DNA of 64,000 nucleotides from Polytrichum commune (GCA_950295325.1 OX485806.1:28768001-28832000); one strand, 5' to 3'. Counted from the first letter of the stretch, positions 1-13,400 are shown. The notes: generated from the sequence alone by a model not told the origin. Made by a program: numbers and translations.

Positions 1-79
1 TTAGAATTCGCTCCCTTGGTTTCAGGATCAGCGATTTTGCGACTGTATGTCCGTTGTTAAAATGTATGTAGATTTGCTG

Positions 80-345
80 TACCTTCATGACTTCATGGTT
101 TATTCACAAGTTGGAGATTTGCTGACCTCTCATTTTAAACTTCATGAAGATATTCTAGGGATAAAAATCCTACTGTTTCCAAGTTCAAACAGTTACATGT
201 TGTGTGATCTTGTGTGATCTTCTAAAATGATCGATAATTTTCCTGAAGTTATGAAGGTAAACAGGTCATTTGTCAAACTCAACTGTTTCGACTGTAAGTA
301 GCGATCGGTTCTCTCCGTTCAATGGCATAATTAAGTCACCTTGGC
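80..345 (+). repeat. Decayed copy of the AACCGGTT hAT-type MITE
   Basis: The stretch from about 190 to 335 follows the order of motifs of the 257-bp unit at 41763-43547: CAGTTACATGTTG, TTCTAAAATGATCG, AATTTTCCTGAAG, CAAACTCAACTG and CGGTTCTCTCCGTTCAATG. Many AACCGGTT sites have become AACAGGT or AACTGTT. The left terminal repeat is not recognisable, so the left boundary is approximate. This is similarity seen by eye; an alignment is needed for the exact limits. Confidence 0.45.
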
Positions 346-1350
346 CAACTATGTTTTTCTCAGTCCTAAGCACTCCAGAGGGATTCCATAAGTACCGAGA
401 ATTTTACATTCTAAATCAAGATATTCTAGTTTTCAACTGTTAAAGCTATGGCTTTTCCCGAGAGAGTCTAACCCTCCCAGATATATATTACAAATGTAAT
501 ACTATGGTCAATATGGTCAATTTTGAAGATTCATCTTTCTGCACTTATAACCCAGCTTTGCTTGTTCTTGAGAACTGTGTCCTCCAATCTATACTCGATT
601 GTGATCATTCACCTTGTTCTCTTGAAAATGTGGATAATCTGTCACTGACGAAACAAAGAATGGTACACAGCCACTCAGATTTTTACTCGAGATGATTATT
701 TTTCACTACTTTCTGAGCTGGGTTAATGGGGCTTGGATTATTTGTTGCAGCTCAACCCAGAAGAGCTGGGTAAAACGGATACACACGATTGTGAATCTCA
801 GAAACTGGTGCAATTTTGCTGGAGGTTCTCAACAACTTGGGTAGTGCTTGTCAAGAACATTTCAGCTCTCACGCCTGCCCAAAATCCATTCATTGATTAG
901 TCACATAGATTTCTTCGTACCAGAAACCCAACAAATTGAACAATAACAAAGAACAGCCTCAAATCTGATGGCAAAGCACACATTTGGATAAAATTTGCCT
1001 TCTTTACCATTAAAGTTTTATACTGCAAAACAGGTGAGTCCTCTATTTTAGAGCACCCATGCTTCACCATGCTTAACACTCTCATACTCTTTACTCATTG
1101 CCCAAACTTTATGGTGATTGGCCATGCCTGGATAGATTTCTACCCTCTCATTGTTTAAAAGCATGGACACTATTGGTCATACACATTTCAGTGCATCAAG
1201 CCATCCACCTTATAGCATACATCATACTTCATACAACTCATCTGAGAACAGGGCATTGCAATGATGGTGTTGTCACTCTCCAAAAGATGGTTGTTCTAAC
1301 TAGGATGGAATAACAGAATGATAAAATATTTACATACTTAAATGGCCATT
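346..1350. other. No gene seen; region 3' of the kinase gene
   Basis: Only short open frames without recognisable motifs are present. The right part should hold the 3' untranslated region and polyadenylation site of the minus-strand kinase gene, but I cannot place them. Confidence 0.4.
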
Positions 1351-4300
1351 TCAGGCCATTTCAGCCAGACTGTCAGCAGGTGAGGTTGTATTACTCACCC
1401 ACACATCTTGCACAGATGTGGGGGATGCTGGAGGCCACAGTGAGTCTGTCTTTAGCGGCTTCATGTCACTGCTATCAAGTGAATCCAGCTTCTCCAACTT
1501 TCTTTTTGAAGGCAATTCTCCAAAGCCCGCGCGTTGGATCCGTTGAAGCTCTGCAAGGACCTCTCTCATTGTTGGTCGGTCGTCTTTTTCAGACGCGAGA
1601 CATCGAAAAGAAAGTTCAGCGACTTGGTTCACCATCATGTGCATCATGGGCTCCGCGGGAAAGTAGATCTTCAAGTCAGGGTCAATGATTTCGTTCAGAC
1701 ACCCAGACTGTATTTTCGCGACTGCGAGTGAGGCTAGATTGATTTCTTTCCGCTCTCGCGCCATGTCAACAGCTTTCTTCGCAGTCACAAGCTCCATCAA
1801 CACGACGCCGAAGCTGTACACGTCGCTCTTATCTGACAAATGATACGACTCGTGGTAATCAGGGTCCAAATAGCCTGGTGTACCTTGCGGCGCAGTTGAG
1901 ATGTGCGTCATCTCTAAATTCGGCACCAATCGTGAGAGACCAAAATCCGCCATTTTCACCCGAAATTCGTCGTCGAGGAGGATGTTTGTCGTCTTCACAT
2001 CCCGATGAAATATTGGAGGGTCCACCACAAAATGAAGGTACGCAAGTGCTTCTGCGGTTTGTATCGCAACGTCCAACCTCGTCTTCCACGTTAACGGTTT
2101 CTTGTGCTCTCCGTGAAGGTGCATTGCAATCGACCCATTGCGTGCATACTCGTAGACGAGAAGTGTTTTCTCCATGCAACAACCAAGTAGCCGAACCAAA
2201 TGTGGGTGCTCGACACTTGAGAGAACCTCAACTTCATTCAAAAATTGTTGGTGACCTTGGCTCCCACCTTGATTTAGCTTCTTCACCGCAACAAGTTGCC
2301 CGTTGGCAAGCTTCCCACGATACACAGTCCCAAACCCACCACCCCCAAGCTCGTGTTTTGTGCTAAAACCTTCAGTCGCGTGCTCCAGTTCCTTGTACGT
2401 GAAGAGTTTTGGGCGGTGGCCGGAGCCCGTGGAGCGAATCTTTGCCATTGCCTTCTTGTCCCCTTCATACCTTGCGTCATTGCCTGACTTCAATCTCGAC
2501 CACCGGCACCAACATAATAAGATTGTTAAGATGATAAGGGCAGCCAAAATCCCCAACACAACACCTGGCACCATTTCAAGTGGTTGATTAGCCATGAAAC
2601 AAAGATAGATGTCATTCATGTCTGCTCATGTTAACTAATATCATCATATGACTAGAATGTATACGTTACTTACACAGGAGGGCTTGCCAACTTGAAATGG
2701 CGACCAGCCTGTAAATAGTGTTTGACTCATCTTATTTTTGGCGATGGTCATCATTTCAAGTTGGTTGCTGTATATTAAGCTTCTTCAAATTTCAGGGTTT
2801 CCAATTTTGAGGTGACCAACGTGCTATGGCCAACATTGGCCAACAAAATCAGGTTTTTCAAATATGGCTAGTTTTAAAAGCATATAGCATCTGTGGTAAT
2901 TTACAAAAGCGCTTTGAAGACTCCGAGTGGTGGCTGGCTGTGCATCAAAACCCTTTGAGAAATCATGCGAAAAAAACATGGCCTCAATCTCGGCCTATTA
3001 CTGTGACTGGGTTTGTGTCCACCAATTAGGTCTTTCTGCAGGCAGATACTATCAAACATTATGATGCTGACCAACAAGTGGCACAACATTTGGTGACATT
3101 GCAGGAATTTACTTACATATGATAATAACAGTGCGATTAGTATGTGCTTTAACTGGTTGCGGTGACGGTGGTGGCGGCGGCGGTGAAGTTAAGGTCACAT
3201 CTGCAGACCCACAAGAGACAGATAAGTGATCTAGAAGTCGTAGTTAGGATACTTAAGCGCCACATACAAAGAGTTGGAAAACCAAATGGGAGCCAGGATC
3301 ACAATGCTGAAGCTCCAGTGCTTCTGGAATCTTCACCTCTTTAGGCCCCTTTATACTAGGAGGCTGAGTTTCACATTGAGCACTTTTTAGTGGGCTTATA
3401 ATGCTTAGAGGCGCCTTGACGGATCCCATGTAGATCGACAAGGACAAGATCTTGGTCAAAATCCTAAGCTACCTCATGGAGGCTGCTTAAAGAATGTTGA
3501 GAGTCTGAGTTTTCATGTTGTGGGCGCCAAGTCAATGGGCTTTCAAGCAAGCATTCTTTGGCTTATCATGGAAGTCTCCTTTCGTTTGTATCATTCCCCC
3601 TTGATATCTCGCTTTGGGCATGGCTTGCGCCACTCTACACTTGTTCAAACTGTTGAAAACTCTAGGATTGCTCAAGCTGTCAATAGTTTGAGCTTGGGTT
3701 GAAAGGTTATCAAACTCCTCAAAATTGCACATTCACAGAATTACCATCCACATTATAACAAACCAAGAAACTGCAATACCAGGAAACCATTCTGCAACGA
3801 CATTCTCGGTGCACAACAACCTCATACACATTGATTACACCACTAGAGTGCTAATTGTGACCTGGCCCATAAAGTTTATTTTACAAACTAAAGAACGATG
3901 AAGAGTATGATAACCACCCCCATAACCACCTCCTTATGACAATCAAGAATCAGACAGATGCCCTTTGCCAGGTTCGGTTGAGCACAACATAGTGCAGTAC
4001 AGACAAATAAAAATCAAAACCCGAACCAAAAAGAACAAAAAGAACAGATGATATGATAGATGAGGTTCTGGAACATACTTGAAGAACTCCCCTGCCATGC
4101 AAGGTGTATAGTGGTGTTCTCTTGAGACAGGTTGCAACTGTGATTTCCGTACTGTCCTGGTTGGAAAGGGCAACTATACCTGCCATAGGGGTTGGGGCAC
4201 CTTGAGCTTAAAGGGAAACTAGTGTTTGGAGAGCATTTCGCGGATATGCTCGTATTGCACTCCAAGAGCAAGCTCGATTTTCCAGATATGTTGGTCACGT

Positions 4301-4673
4301 TGAGGCCGCCGAATTCATTTGGGTTGAACGATTGGCACAAGGAGTTCCCCACGGGCACGACAGCCAGGGTTTGACTTGTGTAGTTGATATTCAGGACTAG
4401 GTACGAGGAGTCAGAAGATGATGTTGTGATGTTGAGATACAATGTTGCGTTGAGGCAAACAAACAGGAGCTCGGTGAAATTTGTGTAGCACCCATTGTTG
4501 GTGTTGGCGGCATCTCCCACGAGACGGAATGGGTATTTGATCAACGTAGCGTTACTGGGACCGCAACCTGTGCCTGGGCAGTAGCCACTCGCTTCTGATG
4601 CATGGCATGCTTCTGTGATGGCTGCCACCACAAACACTCCGCACCATAACCTTATCATAGAGAAATTACCCAT
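1351..4673 (-). CDS. LRK10L/WAK-like receptor-like protein kinase (two-exon model)
   Basis: Predicted plasma-membrane Ser/Thr receptor kinase. Exon 1 (4673-4079, 198 codons plus 1 base) starts with a hydrophobic signal peptide (RLWCGVFVVAA) and encodes a Cys-rich GUB_WAK_bind ectodomain with the YPF motif and many N-glycosylation sites. The last exon (about 2621-1351) encodes a transmembrane helix (VVLGILAALIILTILLCW), then a kinase domain with Gly loop GGGGFGTVY, VAVKK lysine, catalytic HRDVKTTNILL, DFG and GTPGYLDPDYHE. All catalytic residues are present. The kinase part (AVDMARE, EINLASLAV) resembles the Arabidopsis LRK10L-1 group. Exon 1 has donor GTATGT after 4079. Acceptor AG before 2621, or a second before 2564 with a CTAAT-like branch site, both join in phase; total is about 600-621 residues. 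The Cys-rich WAK_assoc domain usual in this family is not seen. The kinase call is firm, the exon model moderate. Confidence 0.85.
2622..4078 (-). other. Putative intron of the receptor kinase gene, with a possible micro-exon
   Basis: About 1.46 kb between a canonical donor (GTATGT) and an in-phase acceptor. A candidate short exon lies at 2708 to 2674/2676 on the minus strand: acceptor TTTACAG|G, then 33-35 bases, then GTGTAAGT. Used as 33 bases it would keep the frame and add 11 residues before the membrane helix. Nothing else recognisable was seen. Transcript data would decide. Confidence 0.45.
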
Positions 4674-4767
4674 GAGGGCTTAAGCGGCAGATTTATACCA
4701 ATATGATGCCAGAAACCAGAAACCAGAAACTGTAAACTATAAACTAGAATTTGGGATAACTTGAAGG

Positions 4768-5240
4768 CAATTCAGTGTCCGAAGGTTACTCCTCCAAGAT
4801 GATGCGCCACATGGACATTACCCATCTGAGGTTTTGAGAAATGTGGTAAGGTTGAAAGAAATGGAAGCTAGCTCTGGGTCAATATGGCTTGTGACTCTCT
4901 AAGTTTAGTCCCAAAGGATGTGCACACATAAAGCTAATCTCGGTTGCAGATTCTGCACCAATTGCTAGAAAGAAAGTTGAGGGTTCTGTCACCGATCCAG
5001 GATTATCTTCATAGCAATTCAGTGAACGAAGGTTACATCTCGAAGATGGTGCCCCACATGGACATTACCCATCTGAAGTTTTGAAAAATGTGGTAAGGTT
5101 AAGAGAAATGGGAGCTAGCTCTTGGTCAATATGGCTTGTGACTCCCTAAGTTTAGTCCCAAAGGATGTGCATGCATGTATGCGTACACATAAGCACCAAA
5201 TGCTAGAAAGAAAGAAAGTTGAGCGTTGTGTCACCGATCG
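4768..5240. repeat. Direct tandem duplication, about 247 bp x 2, upstream of the kinase gene
   Basis: The sequence starting CAATTCAGTG at 4768 recurs at 5015 with the same internal order (GGACATTACCCATCTGA, GGAAGCTAGCTCT or GGGAGCTAGCTCT, CAATATGGCTTGTGACTC, AGTCCCAAAGGATGTGCA, GTCACCGATC). The copies differ by scattered substitutions and a short TGCATG-type insertion. The pair lies about 100 bp upstream of the kinase start codon, so it probably sits in or next to that promoter. Confidence 0.85.
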
Positions 5241-7317
5241 AAGGTTACTTTAGATCCTTCCCCCTTTAGTTTTTATAATAGGTTAGGGGATAGTGAAAGC
5301 TCAACCAGGTTGCAATCTTATCACCAGACTGCTCCGGAGCACTTGACCTACAAAGTAACCCTTCCAAAGTAACCCTTGCAAACAAACCTTTCAAACCCCC
5401 GTTTCAAACCTTCAAATCTGCAATTCCTTTTCTGATGCCAGAGCGAGGCGCTATGAAGAGGTCATCTCATCTCATCTCCGAACAGCAAATTCTTAAACCT
5501 AACTCACCGCAACCGCAACCGCAACCTGCAGCCGTGGTCAACGCACCCAATGCTTGTTTGCTTGTTTGATTGTTTGCTAATTTCTTGCCACAAAAGTATA
5601 CCACACCGGCTCCCTCAAATTCCCATTTCGTAGACTGCCCTAGAGATGATGATGATGATAGTAGCATGCATGTGCCTTATCCTAGCACATCTTGGCGCCA
5701 GTTCCTCCGAGGTTGGACTTTCTGCTCACACCAACGGAAACCTGCAAATACCCCCAAACAAACTACCACACCATCATTTCCACTCCCACAAACAAACAAT
5801 TCCTTGTCACCCTAACACATGATCAAAGAAGGCATATACACACCATGATTTAAGTAACTACAACACTCCCTGCTCAACACACCTCACCTCAACCTAATTA
5901 ACCCACCACACCAAAACACTTAACCTACAGCCCAGAAATCGTTACCACGCCAAATCCACTAGAATTCCAATTGCTCAACACCCTAAAACACCCTAACCCT
6001 CAAAAGCACATCCCTCAAAAAAGCAAACCCACCTCCCCTACTTAGTTTCTGCAACCCAACCCACCACATCAACACAGTACTCCCCTTCCTCCCTCCTTCC
6101 TTCCCTCCCTCCCTTCAAGTCATCAGCACCTTATAAGCCCACTACTAAGAAAATCGTATGGAGTCGCACATCATCACCCATCATGCCGCCCATGAATCTG
6201 CCATGCATCATCATCAGCACGCACCAAACTACTATCCCCACACATGATGATCATCACCTTCACTCTCAAACCTCAAACCTCAAACCTCAAAACCCAAAAC
6301 TCATCCAAACCCCTTTCCCTTCTGGAAGGGCAGGAAAGGAAGGGGCCTGCAAGTGCAGGCCATGGACAGTGGGCCTGGACACCAAAGTCAAAGCAGGAAT
6401 CGGGTGGCATTTACTGAAAGTGAGGGAGGGAGACTCCAGACTCCAGACCCCAGACCCAGGAATTGAAGGGACTGGATCATCAGATCATTACAAGATCATT
6501 AGACCACCATCGGCACTAATAAGTTTATTCAATTAAGTAAAGTACAGTAGTACTCACCTTAATTACATTGTATCATAAGGAGGTAGGTCTCCTATTGCCT
6601 GCTGGAGTCTGCCATCACTGATGAATCTGTCTCTCTGTGACCTACCTGCCTGCCTGTCTGTCTGTCTGTCCGTCCGAGTTATGATCATTTTTTATGGTAA
6701 GTCTTTACGGTGTCTCATGTGCACAGGTGAGAGGAAGGCTCCGACCTGCCTTTGCCTTTTGCCTTTGACGATGATCATCGATCGGTGGCCTGTTTTCCTG
6801 ATTGAATTGCGAATATGAGACCAGTCCAGTCCAGTCCAACCCCTAAAAGTCTACTCAGTAGGTAGCTAAGTTGGAGAGGGGACTGTATTGGGAGGCTTTG
6901 TCTGTTTGCGCAACCTGGGCTTTGTTGGTGGGAAGGATTCTTCTTGCCGAATAATTGAATTGGGGGGGGGGGGGGGGGTCCCTTCATTTGGGGGCGATAA
7001 TTCTACGGGTTGCCGAATTTGGTATAGTGTGAATGAGGAGCCTATGGATGTTGGACAGAAAGAGAAAGAGATAGAGAGAGACTTTGCGTGCACAAGGCTT
7101 AACCCTTTATTTGCCTAAGCCTATTTCTACATGGTCAACTTTAATTTGCAACCAACATTTCACTATTCTTTTATGGTTTAATGTTTTTTTTTTTTTTTCT
7201 ATAGAGTTATATTCAGCATATAATCGTTGAGTTGTGTGTTTGTGCACTAAAGTTATCCTTAACGTCTTGAGGTGTCGGGTTGTACTGCGGGTCCCACCCT
7301 GGGTTTAGGAGCCCGTG
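5241..7317. other. Low-complexity region without a supported gene
   Basis: Contains C/A-rich stretches, a polypyrimidine run near 6081-6115 (CCTTCC/CCTCC units), a short GAT run near 5646, CTGT/CTGC units near 6650 and a run of 17 G at 6962-6978. The open frames here have repetitive composition and no domain. The region could be the promoter or 5' region of a gene, but no exon can be supported. Confidence 0.45.
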
Positions 7318-7320
7318 TTA

Positions 7321-7587
7321 GGGCATCGCCAGTGGATCTAGGTAAAGCTCACTGCAAACCAAAACCTATCTTTTGACTGACCTAAAATTAGAAACTGAAA
7401 TTACCATCATTAGAAGCACACCTAAATAAACGTGAGATATTTCTCAAGAAAAAAGAATTGCAAAAATTTGACGTAGGTGAAATCCCTCATTGAAAACACC
7501 ACATTTTCAAAATTTAGAGGGAGTGCACCAAATCTTGCTTAAAAATGGAAAGATCCTCCCACACTCCCTCCAAATTTGGCGATGCCC
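7321..7587. mobile_element. Tourist-type (PIF/Harbinger) MITE, monomer
   Basis: A 267-bp element with terminal inverted repeats GGGCATCGCCA and TGGCGATGCCC, flanked by the 3-bp duplication TTA (7318-7320 and 7588-7590), the hallmark of PIF/Harbinger insertion. It has no coding capacity. Its interior is nearly identical, inverted, to the right arm of the larger element at 32691-33085. Confidence 0.82.
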
Positions 7588-7844
7588 TTATATTTGACAC
7601 CAGTTGGGTATTGTCCAAATACCCGAAACGTAATCGAGGGGTTGAAGTCCGGGTGGCCCGAGTTTAGGACCATTGAGTGGTTTAGGCACATCTTTAGGGG
7701 TCAAGTGTCGACATAACTCATTCTCCTCGAGAGTCGCTAGATTGTTTATGCATGTGAATCCTCGATGACGCATGGAGAACAAGGAGTTGTGGAGTGGAGA
7801 TTCTGCCAAATTCCATTGAAATACTAAATTGATTCCCATTTTTG

Positions 7845-8090
7845 TAACCACATTAGGTTGTGTTCAAGCCTCGCCATGAAGGGTTGCCCCGTTTTTCTAG
7901 CCATATTAGGCTATGTTCAAGCCTCACCCCGGAGGGCCACCCGTTAGGCTTTGTTCAACACTCTTCCTGAAGGTTTGCCCATTCTTCTAGCCACATTAAG
8001 CTATGTTCAAGCCTCACCCCAAAGGGCCGTAGCCATAGTATGTTGTGTTTGAGCTTAACCCCGAAGGCATGTCCATTTATGTAGCCAAAC
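7845..8090. repeat. Short imperfect tandem repeat, about 45-60 bp x 5
   Basis: Repeats the pattern AGCCACATTAGGCTATG, TTCAAGCCTCACCCC, GAAGGGCCGCCC. Copies begin near 7845, 7898, 7945, 7990 and 8030; the last is partial. Unit length varies. Origin unknown. Confidence 0.6.
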
Positions 8091-8610
8091 TAGTGGTTGT
8101 AGGTTGAATTATGATGATCCCCAATGTTCATACATGCTTATGGTACCCATGCATATGAGTCCAATATGAAGTCTCTAGGTTTGGTGGAGCACTGATATTG
8201 CGTTTCTAAATCACATCCATCTCCAAGTTTGATATGCTATATGACTGTGTTGTGCATGTATTGGAGGCGGCAAGGCCCTCAAGCGTTTTTCAAATTTAGG
8301 GCCCACTTCATCAAAGCTATTGGTTATAGGTCATTTAGGGTTAGCGAAGAGGAAGGTTTTTAGTGCGGACCAAAGAGTTCCATGTACTAAGCTCCTTGTG
8401 AAGTTCTTCATCAAAGAAACCAATACCGAGTGTTTTGGTAGTTCCAATATGACTACATGGATGTACCCGTTGGTGTGAATTGATTATATGAATTTTGATT
8501 GCAATTGGGATTTAATCACACACATACATTATATGTTTTGACACAACCCTAGTAGAGAGGGGAAATGGATGGTTGGGAATTGTTGATTTGCTTTAGCACC
8601 ATGGTTTACT
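8091..8610. other. No recognisable feature
   Basis: AT-rich sequence between the tandem repeat and the copia remnant. It may be further decayed copia sequence, but no domain can be read. Confidence 0.35.
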
Positions 8611-10455
8611 TTGGTAGTGCTTCATGAAATTGATCAGAGAGTTGGGCTTCCTAACCCTCAACCATTGTCTCAACCACTTCTTGATGCAATCTTCTGAACT
8701 ACTATCATGGCTATGGAGAAACATGCGCATGGCTAGATATTTGTCTCCTACTTCTTCAACTTCATTTTCTTCTACCCACTGCTCATGTCTTGTGGGACAG
8801 AGGTATTAAAAAACAACATTTGTTTATTTTTCTTCTTCCTGAAATGCAACTACGTCATCTTCCACTTGCTATCCACACTCTTCACTATCTTTACCAAGAT
8901 CAAACGAAGGTGATTTGGAATAGTTGTCCACCCAACCACCATAGAAGCCTCATTTCTTCCACTTGTACTATCATCCATGTACACAATATCTTGCATGTGG
9001 CCAAACACGTCCGAATGTGCTATCTCTAAAGGTCTATTTGCTCATCTTTCCTCATCGTTCGAAAATTGTTGCCCCTCAATGCATGCTTCAAGAATCAACG
9101 AACGTGCGGGACAACAAAATTTGCTAAGGTTTATGCTATTCACCATGCTTTAAAGGGTATGAACAATTTTCACATTCAAATGTCCAAGCTGACGATCATG
9201 AAGCTCAAATGCACCGTTTTTTTCTTCTTCTGATGATTGTTCTAAATTGACCGTATCAGCTCTATGCACCTTGGTAAGGTTTATTTTGTACAAATATCAT
9301 TCATGTAGTCCCATTAAAATTACCTCACCATCCGGATCTTTCACAATACATTCATTTAGGTTGAATTGCATCTTCAATTCATTCAACAAAAGTTTGTTTA
9401 TCAAGAGCAAATGTGCTTGCAATTTGGACACATAAAGGTCATCAATACAAACTTTCTTTAAATTTTCACTCACGAATACTTCAACAATAACATAGCCCAT
9501 TCAAACTACTTCCACAACACTATCGTTACCCAAATAGGTATACATTGACCAATTATCTTGTATGTGCCAAATGTTACCTTCTCGGAAATCATGTGTTTTG
9601 TTGCTCCCAAATTCATGATCCACTTACACATGGTTTCGAATGCGTTCTATGTTGCGTTGCAAATGCGTAGTCATCGTCATTTTTGGGTGTTGTTTACATT
9701 ATATCTCTCGTTGTTTTTTTGTCTTGTAACAAAAAAATGCAATATGGCCCGATTTGCCATAACTATAACAAGTCTTGACGTTTTTGCATGAAGATGGATT
9801 TCCCCCTTTGTCTTGATGCAACACCATTACAACATTATTACCCTTGGGTTCCTTCTTCTTTTTCTTCGACATCTTGTACATCATACGTGCCGTCACGTGA
9901 GTCAATTCTTAGTCAATTCATAGTCAATTCTTTCATTGGCATTGTGTCTAAGGCGATGATCAAATGTTCATATGATGGTGATAAGCTCTTGAGCAAAGTC
10001 ATGACAACATCTTTGTTTTATACGAGCATCTCCAAGCAAGCGAGATGATCCGCAAGTGCCTTGACCTTGTTGATGTGGTCCAATAAGTCATCACCTTCTT
10101 GTATATTATACCTAAAGAATTTGAGGCAAACAAAGTGAATGTTCGACAAGCTCCTTGTTTCGTGGATGTTGCAAAGGGCCTTCCACAACTCCGTTGGTCC
10201 TTTGTAAATCCTTATGTGCGTAAGTTGGTTGCCAGCCAAGTTTAATACAATGTGGGACATTATAGTCTTATCATGTCTTTGGTATTTTTTATTTACTTTG
10301 AGATCAATGTTAGGTGGAGTTTCCTCAAATTCGTTCATAATGCCCCAAAGGTCCACGGAAGCCAACCCTATTTCCAATTTGAATTTCCAAAGGTTGAAGT
10401 TCTCTCCATTGAACTTGTTCATGACTCTAGCACCCTCACTCCCAAGTAATGCCAT
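8611..10455 (-). pseudogene. Decayed Ty1/copia retrotransposon, gag to integrase
   Basis: Minus-strand fragments occur in the copia order. At 10455-10018 is a UBN2-type gag (FNGENFNLWKFKLEIGL, LLDHINKVKALADHL). At 9905-9699 is a basic region with a zinc knuckle, CYSYGKSGHIAFFC, whose second Cys has become Tyr. At 9500-9297 is the end of protease and the gag_pre-integrase region (YVSKLQ, LLINKLLLNELKMQF, VKDPDGEVI). Near 9190 is the LGHLN motif that precedes the integrase zinc finger. Integrase-like fragments with stops follow down to about 8611. Reverse transcriptase is not recognised and no LTR pair was found, so both ends are open. Stops, frameshifts and the lost zinc ligand show it is dead. 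Confidence 0.75.
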
Positions 10456-13400
10456 CTTACACTAAACGATTGGGGAAATTCTCTCTTACCACTCAAACCA
10501 TTATTTTAAACGATTATATGCACTCAAAAACTTGACAAACCTCAATCAAATTCTCTTAAATTAAATGAGCCCCTCTTGGACTTAAATGTGCCCTCACACC
10601 TCAATCCACTCAAATCATGCATTTAACTCTAAAACGTGCCCTTGTTCTTAACGTATTTGGTACCCAATGGCTTCCAACTTGTGTACACTTTGCTGCCCAA
10701 ATTGCATTATGTGTTGTAGTTGGCGATTATCAAAATGCCTCCCACATAGCTTGCATATCTTGCTCACCATTCAATGAATTGACTTATGTATTATTGATAG
10801 ACATTTCATTTGTTCTCAAATATATGGGTGATGAACTACGTGGGTCGTTCCTTTGCAATAAGCTAAGAAGACTCGCAATCGAACACCATGCTCATTTATG
10901 ATTGCTAGAGAATAACCATGTCTCATTAACATGCTTAGTTAAGTCCTTTAATAAAGTGTTAACTTCCTTTCTTCTTCCAATATAGATATGATTGCTTTGA
11001 AGCTATGAGATTTCATTCTCAATCATTTTCACTCTCAATGTAAGGCTCATTGATTGTGAGAACAAACAAGATATACAAAACTCTTGGAGGTTATCAATAT
11101 CCTAAAATTCCATCCATATCATATTTAGCTAATTGACATTAACCATTATTATTTATTATTGATGGAAAAAGAACTATTTGAGGTCTTAACTAAGTCTCCA
11201 TAAGAAGGTCAAGCTCATAATTCACTTTGTGATTTCTGTAATAATATAAGCGTCAAATCATTGATGTAGATATTTGTTTGAATTTTCATAATCAACTTCG
11301 GACATTCTTATAAGAGTATGTTAGCTTGCGTAATGCCAAATCACTTTCTTTATAAGTTATAATAATAGTGCACATTGAATGTTAATGTCTTAATTGGTAA
11401 AATAAGCATGTTCTTGTATCTTTCTTCTTTTAGCTCACATGTTATCACTTAGTATATAAGTATGATACTATTATATGTAAAATAACAATGTTTATGATCA
11501 GTTAAATTAGATTGATATAATTATTATTATAATACTCCACATGCTTAATTACATACTACCATAATATTATCATTCAAGTCATAACTTCATAATGATTTTG
11601 TAAAGACATTTGTTTGTGTGCCACATACCTTTTGATTACAATAATGAATGAATGAGTAAGATTTTCATTATCCTTTCAAGTAATCTTAGTTCCGCAAGTG
11701 TTACAACTTAAAGTGAGTATATCATTGATTTTATAATGAAATATATCCACTTGTTGGTATTCTCTTTAAGGAGTTCAACACAAAAGAAAAGAAGAATAGA
11801 CTTGATCATTTGATCTTTCAAACTTCAATATATATTAAGGACAAGTCAATCATCATATATAAAAAAAAAATCTTCAAAGTTACAATCATACTCCAAGACT
11901 TTGAGCGCTTGAATCTCACCCTCACATTACTCTCTTGAGTGTTTGCTCAATTAAGATTATTTTCCTATCATATGATAATTCACTCAAATACCTCAACATC
12001 CAACAACTTTCAAAATAATTGAGAGAGAAGAAAAGATCACACTCTTGATTACAAAGTAATTGTAAGTATATTTCAATAGAGTGCCTCAAGAAGAGAGATA
12101 CAAGGTAAGCTCAAGTGTTGTTCACACTCAATCTTAAGATAACTTCGTTGTTGTGAAAAGATGTCCTTCTTCCAAAAACATCTCCCTGTATATAGTCTTC
12201 TACTCTAAACTCAAATCTATATCTCATGTGGCAACTATCTTTTATATATTAACCTATCTATGACATTTGTAGATGCAAGCATTCTCATGCGGCTATAACC
12301 GTCAAGCTCCTCATATGTTCATATGGATACATTTGCATATAAGTGAAAACATTATTTTGAGAATTTTCCTAATCTTCAAGGCATAGATGAGGTGGCTTCA
12401 AATTGATCTGAGTTGGGAAAAATTCCCTTGCATGATAAACACTAGTCCTATATTCTTATACCCTATGTTATCCTCATAATTTGTTCTTCAAAATGATGGC
12501 ATTAATGTTTCATAATCTCTTTTGTACATTAAGATTTTCCACATTAGTGTCCGCTACCTACCCTTTCATTGTAGGTTGTTCATCCTATTACAATGCGTCT
12601 TCCTTGTAATTCCATTATTGAGTACCTAATTTTGTGGCAACGTTCCCCTTGCTTCCTCCCTCCACTGTGCTCGGCTACCCCGTTTGGTTCTCTCCTTCAT
12701 TGCCCTTGGCTATGGCTTGCCACTACCTAGAAGTCTGGAACTTGTTGGATTCAATGGTTGCTTGTGGTTCTTTCTCCTTACTTCTGGTGTGCATACTCAC
12801 CTTTGAATCTAATTTTTGCCTCCTCAATGGGCTATGATACAATACCAAGGTTGGCATGTCTGCACAAGTGGGTTTATTTCACCCTCCCACATGAATGTTG
12901 AGTATGTCTTTGGTATGTGGTATTGGCTACATGATGTGAATTCCCCATACCATGGCACAAACATACTCCTGAGATTCTAAATCTCATGACAAAGCAAGGT
13001 GCATGCCGCACTAGAATGTGTTACAGAAGTGATCCAAAATAGTATTGGTATGTTGTGATTGTCAAGTATTCCCATGAATTCATTATCAATAAATTGGACT
13101 AGCAATGGAAAAAAATAAAATTAATACGTTAGTCATGTATTGTGTAATGTGGTGTTCCTTAAAGCATATGATGTACACTCCCCCCATTTCTCTAGCTTGT
13201 TGTAAAATTTGTTGTAGACTGCCCACATGCTCTCTAACCTTACATGGACATTGTCCATCACCATGGGAAGGGATGCCATGATGGTATGCTACCCATCATA
13301 CCATACCCACACCCCATCATACCATGCCCTTGGTACCCTACCCTCATGGAACATTCTAATTCAATGTTCTACCGTTTACTATTTGCCCACGAAGTTGCCC

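Noticed and set aside
4691-4699. TATAAAT on the minus strand upstream of the kinase start
   Set aside because: Only about 20 bp from the start codon, so transcription would begin inside the coding region unless a later Met is used.
6183-6536. 117-codon open frame
   Set aside because: Low-complexity composition (His, Thr, Pro from CAT/CCA runs), no domain and no splice context.
12825-12850. Possible Met-type primer binding site for the copia remnant (inverted TTGGTATTGTATCATAGCCC)
   Set aside because: It needs a four-base insertion to fit, and it lies 2.4 kb from the gag start with no LTR found beside it.
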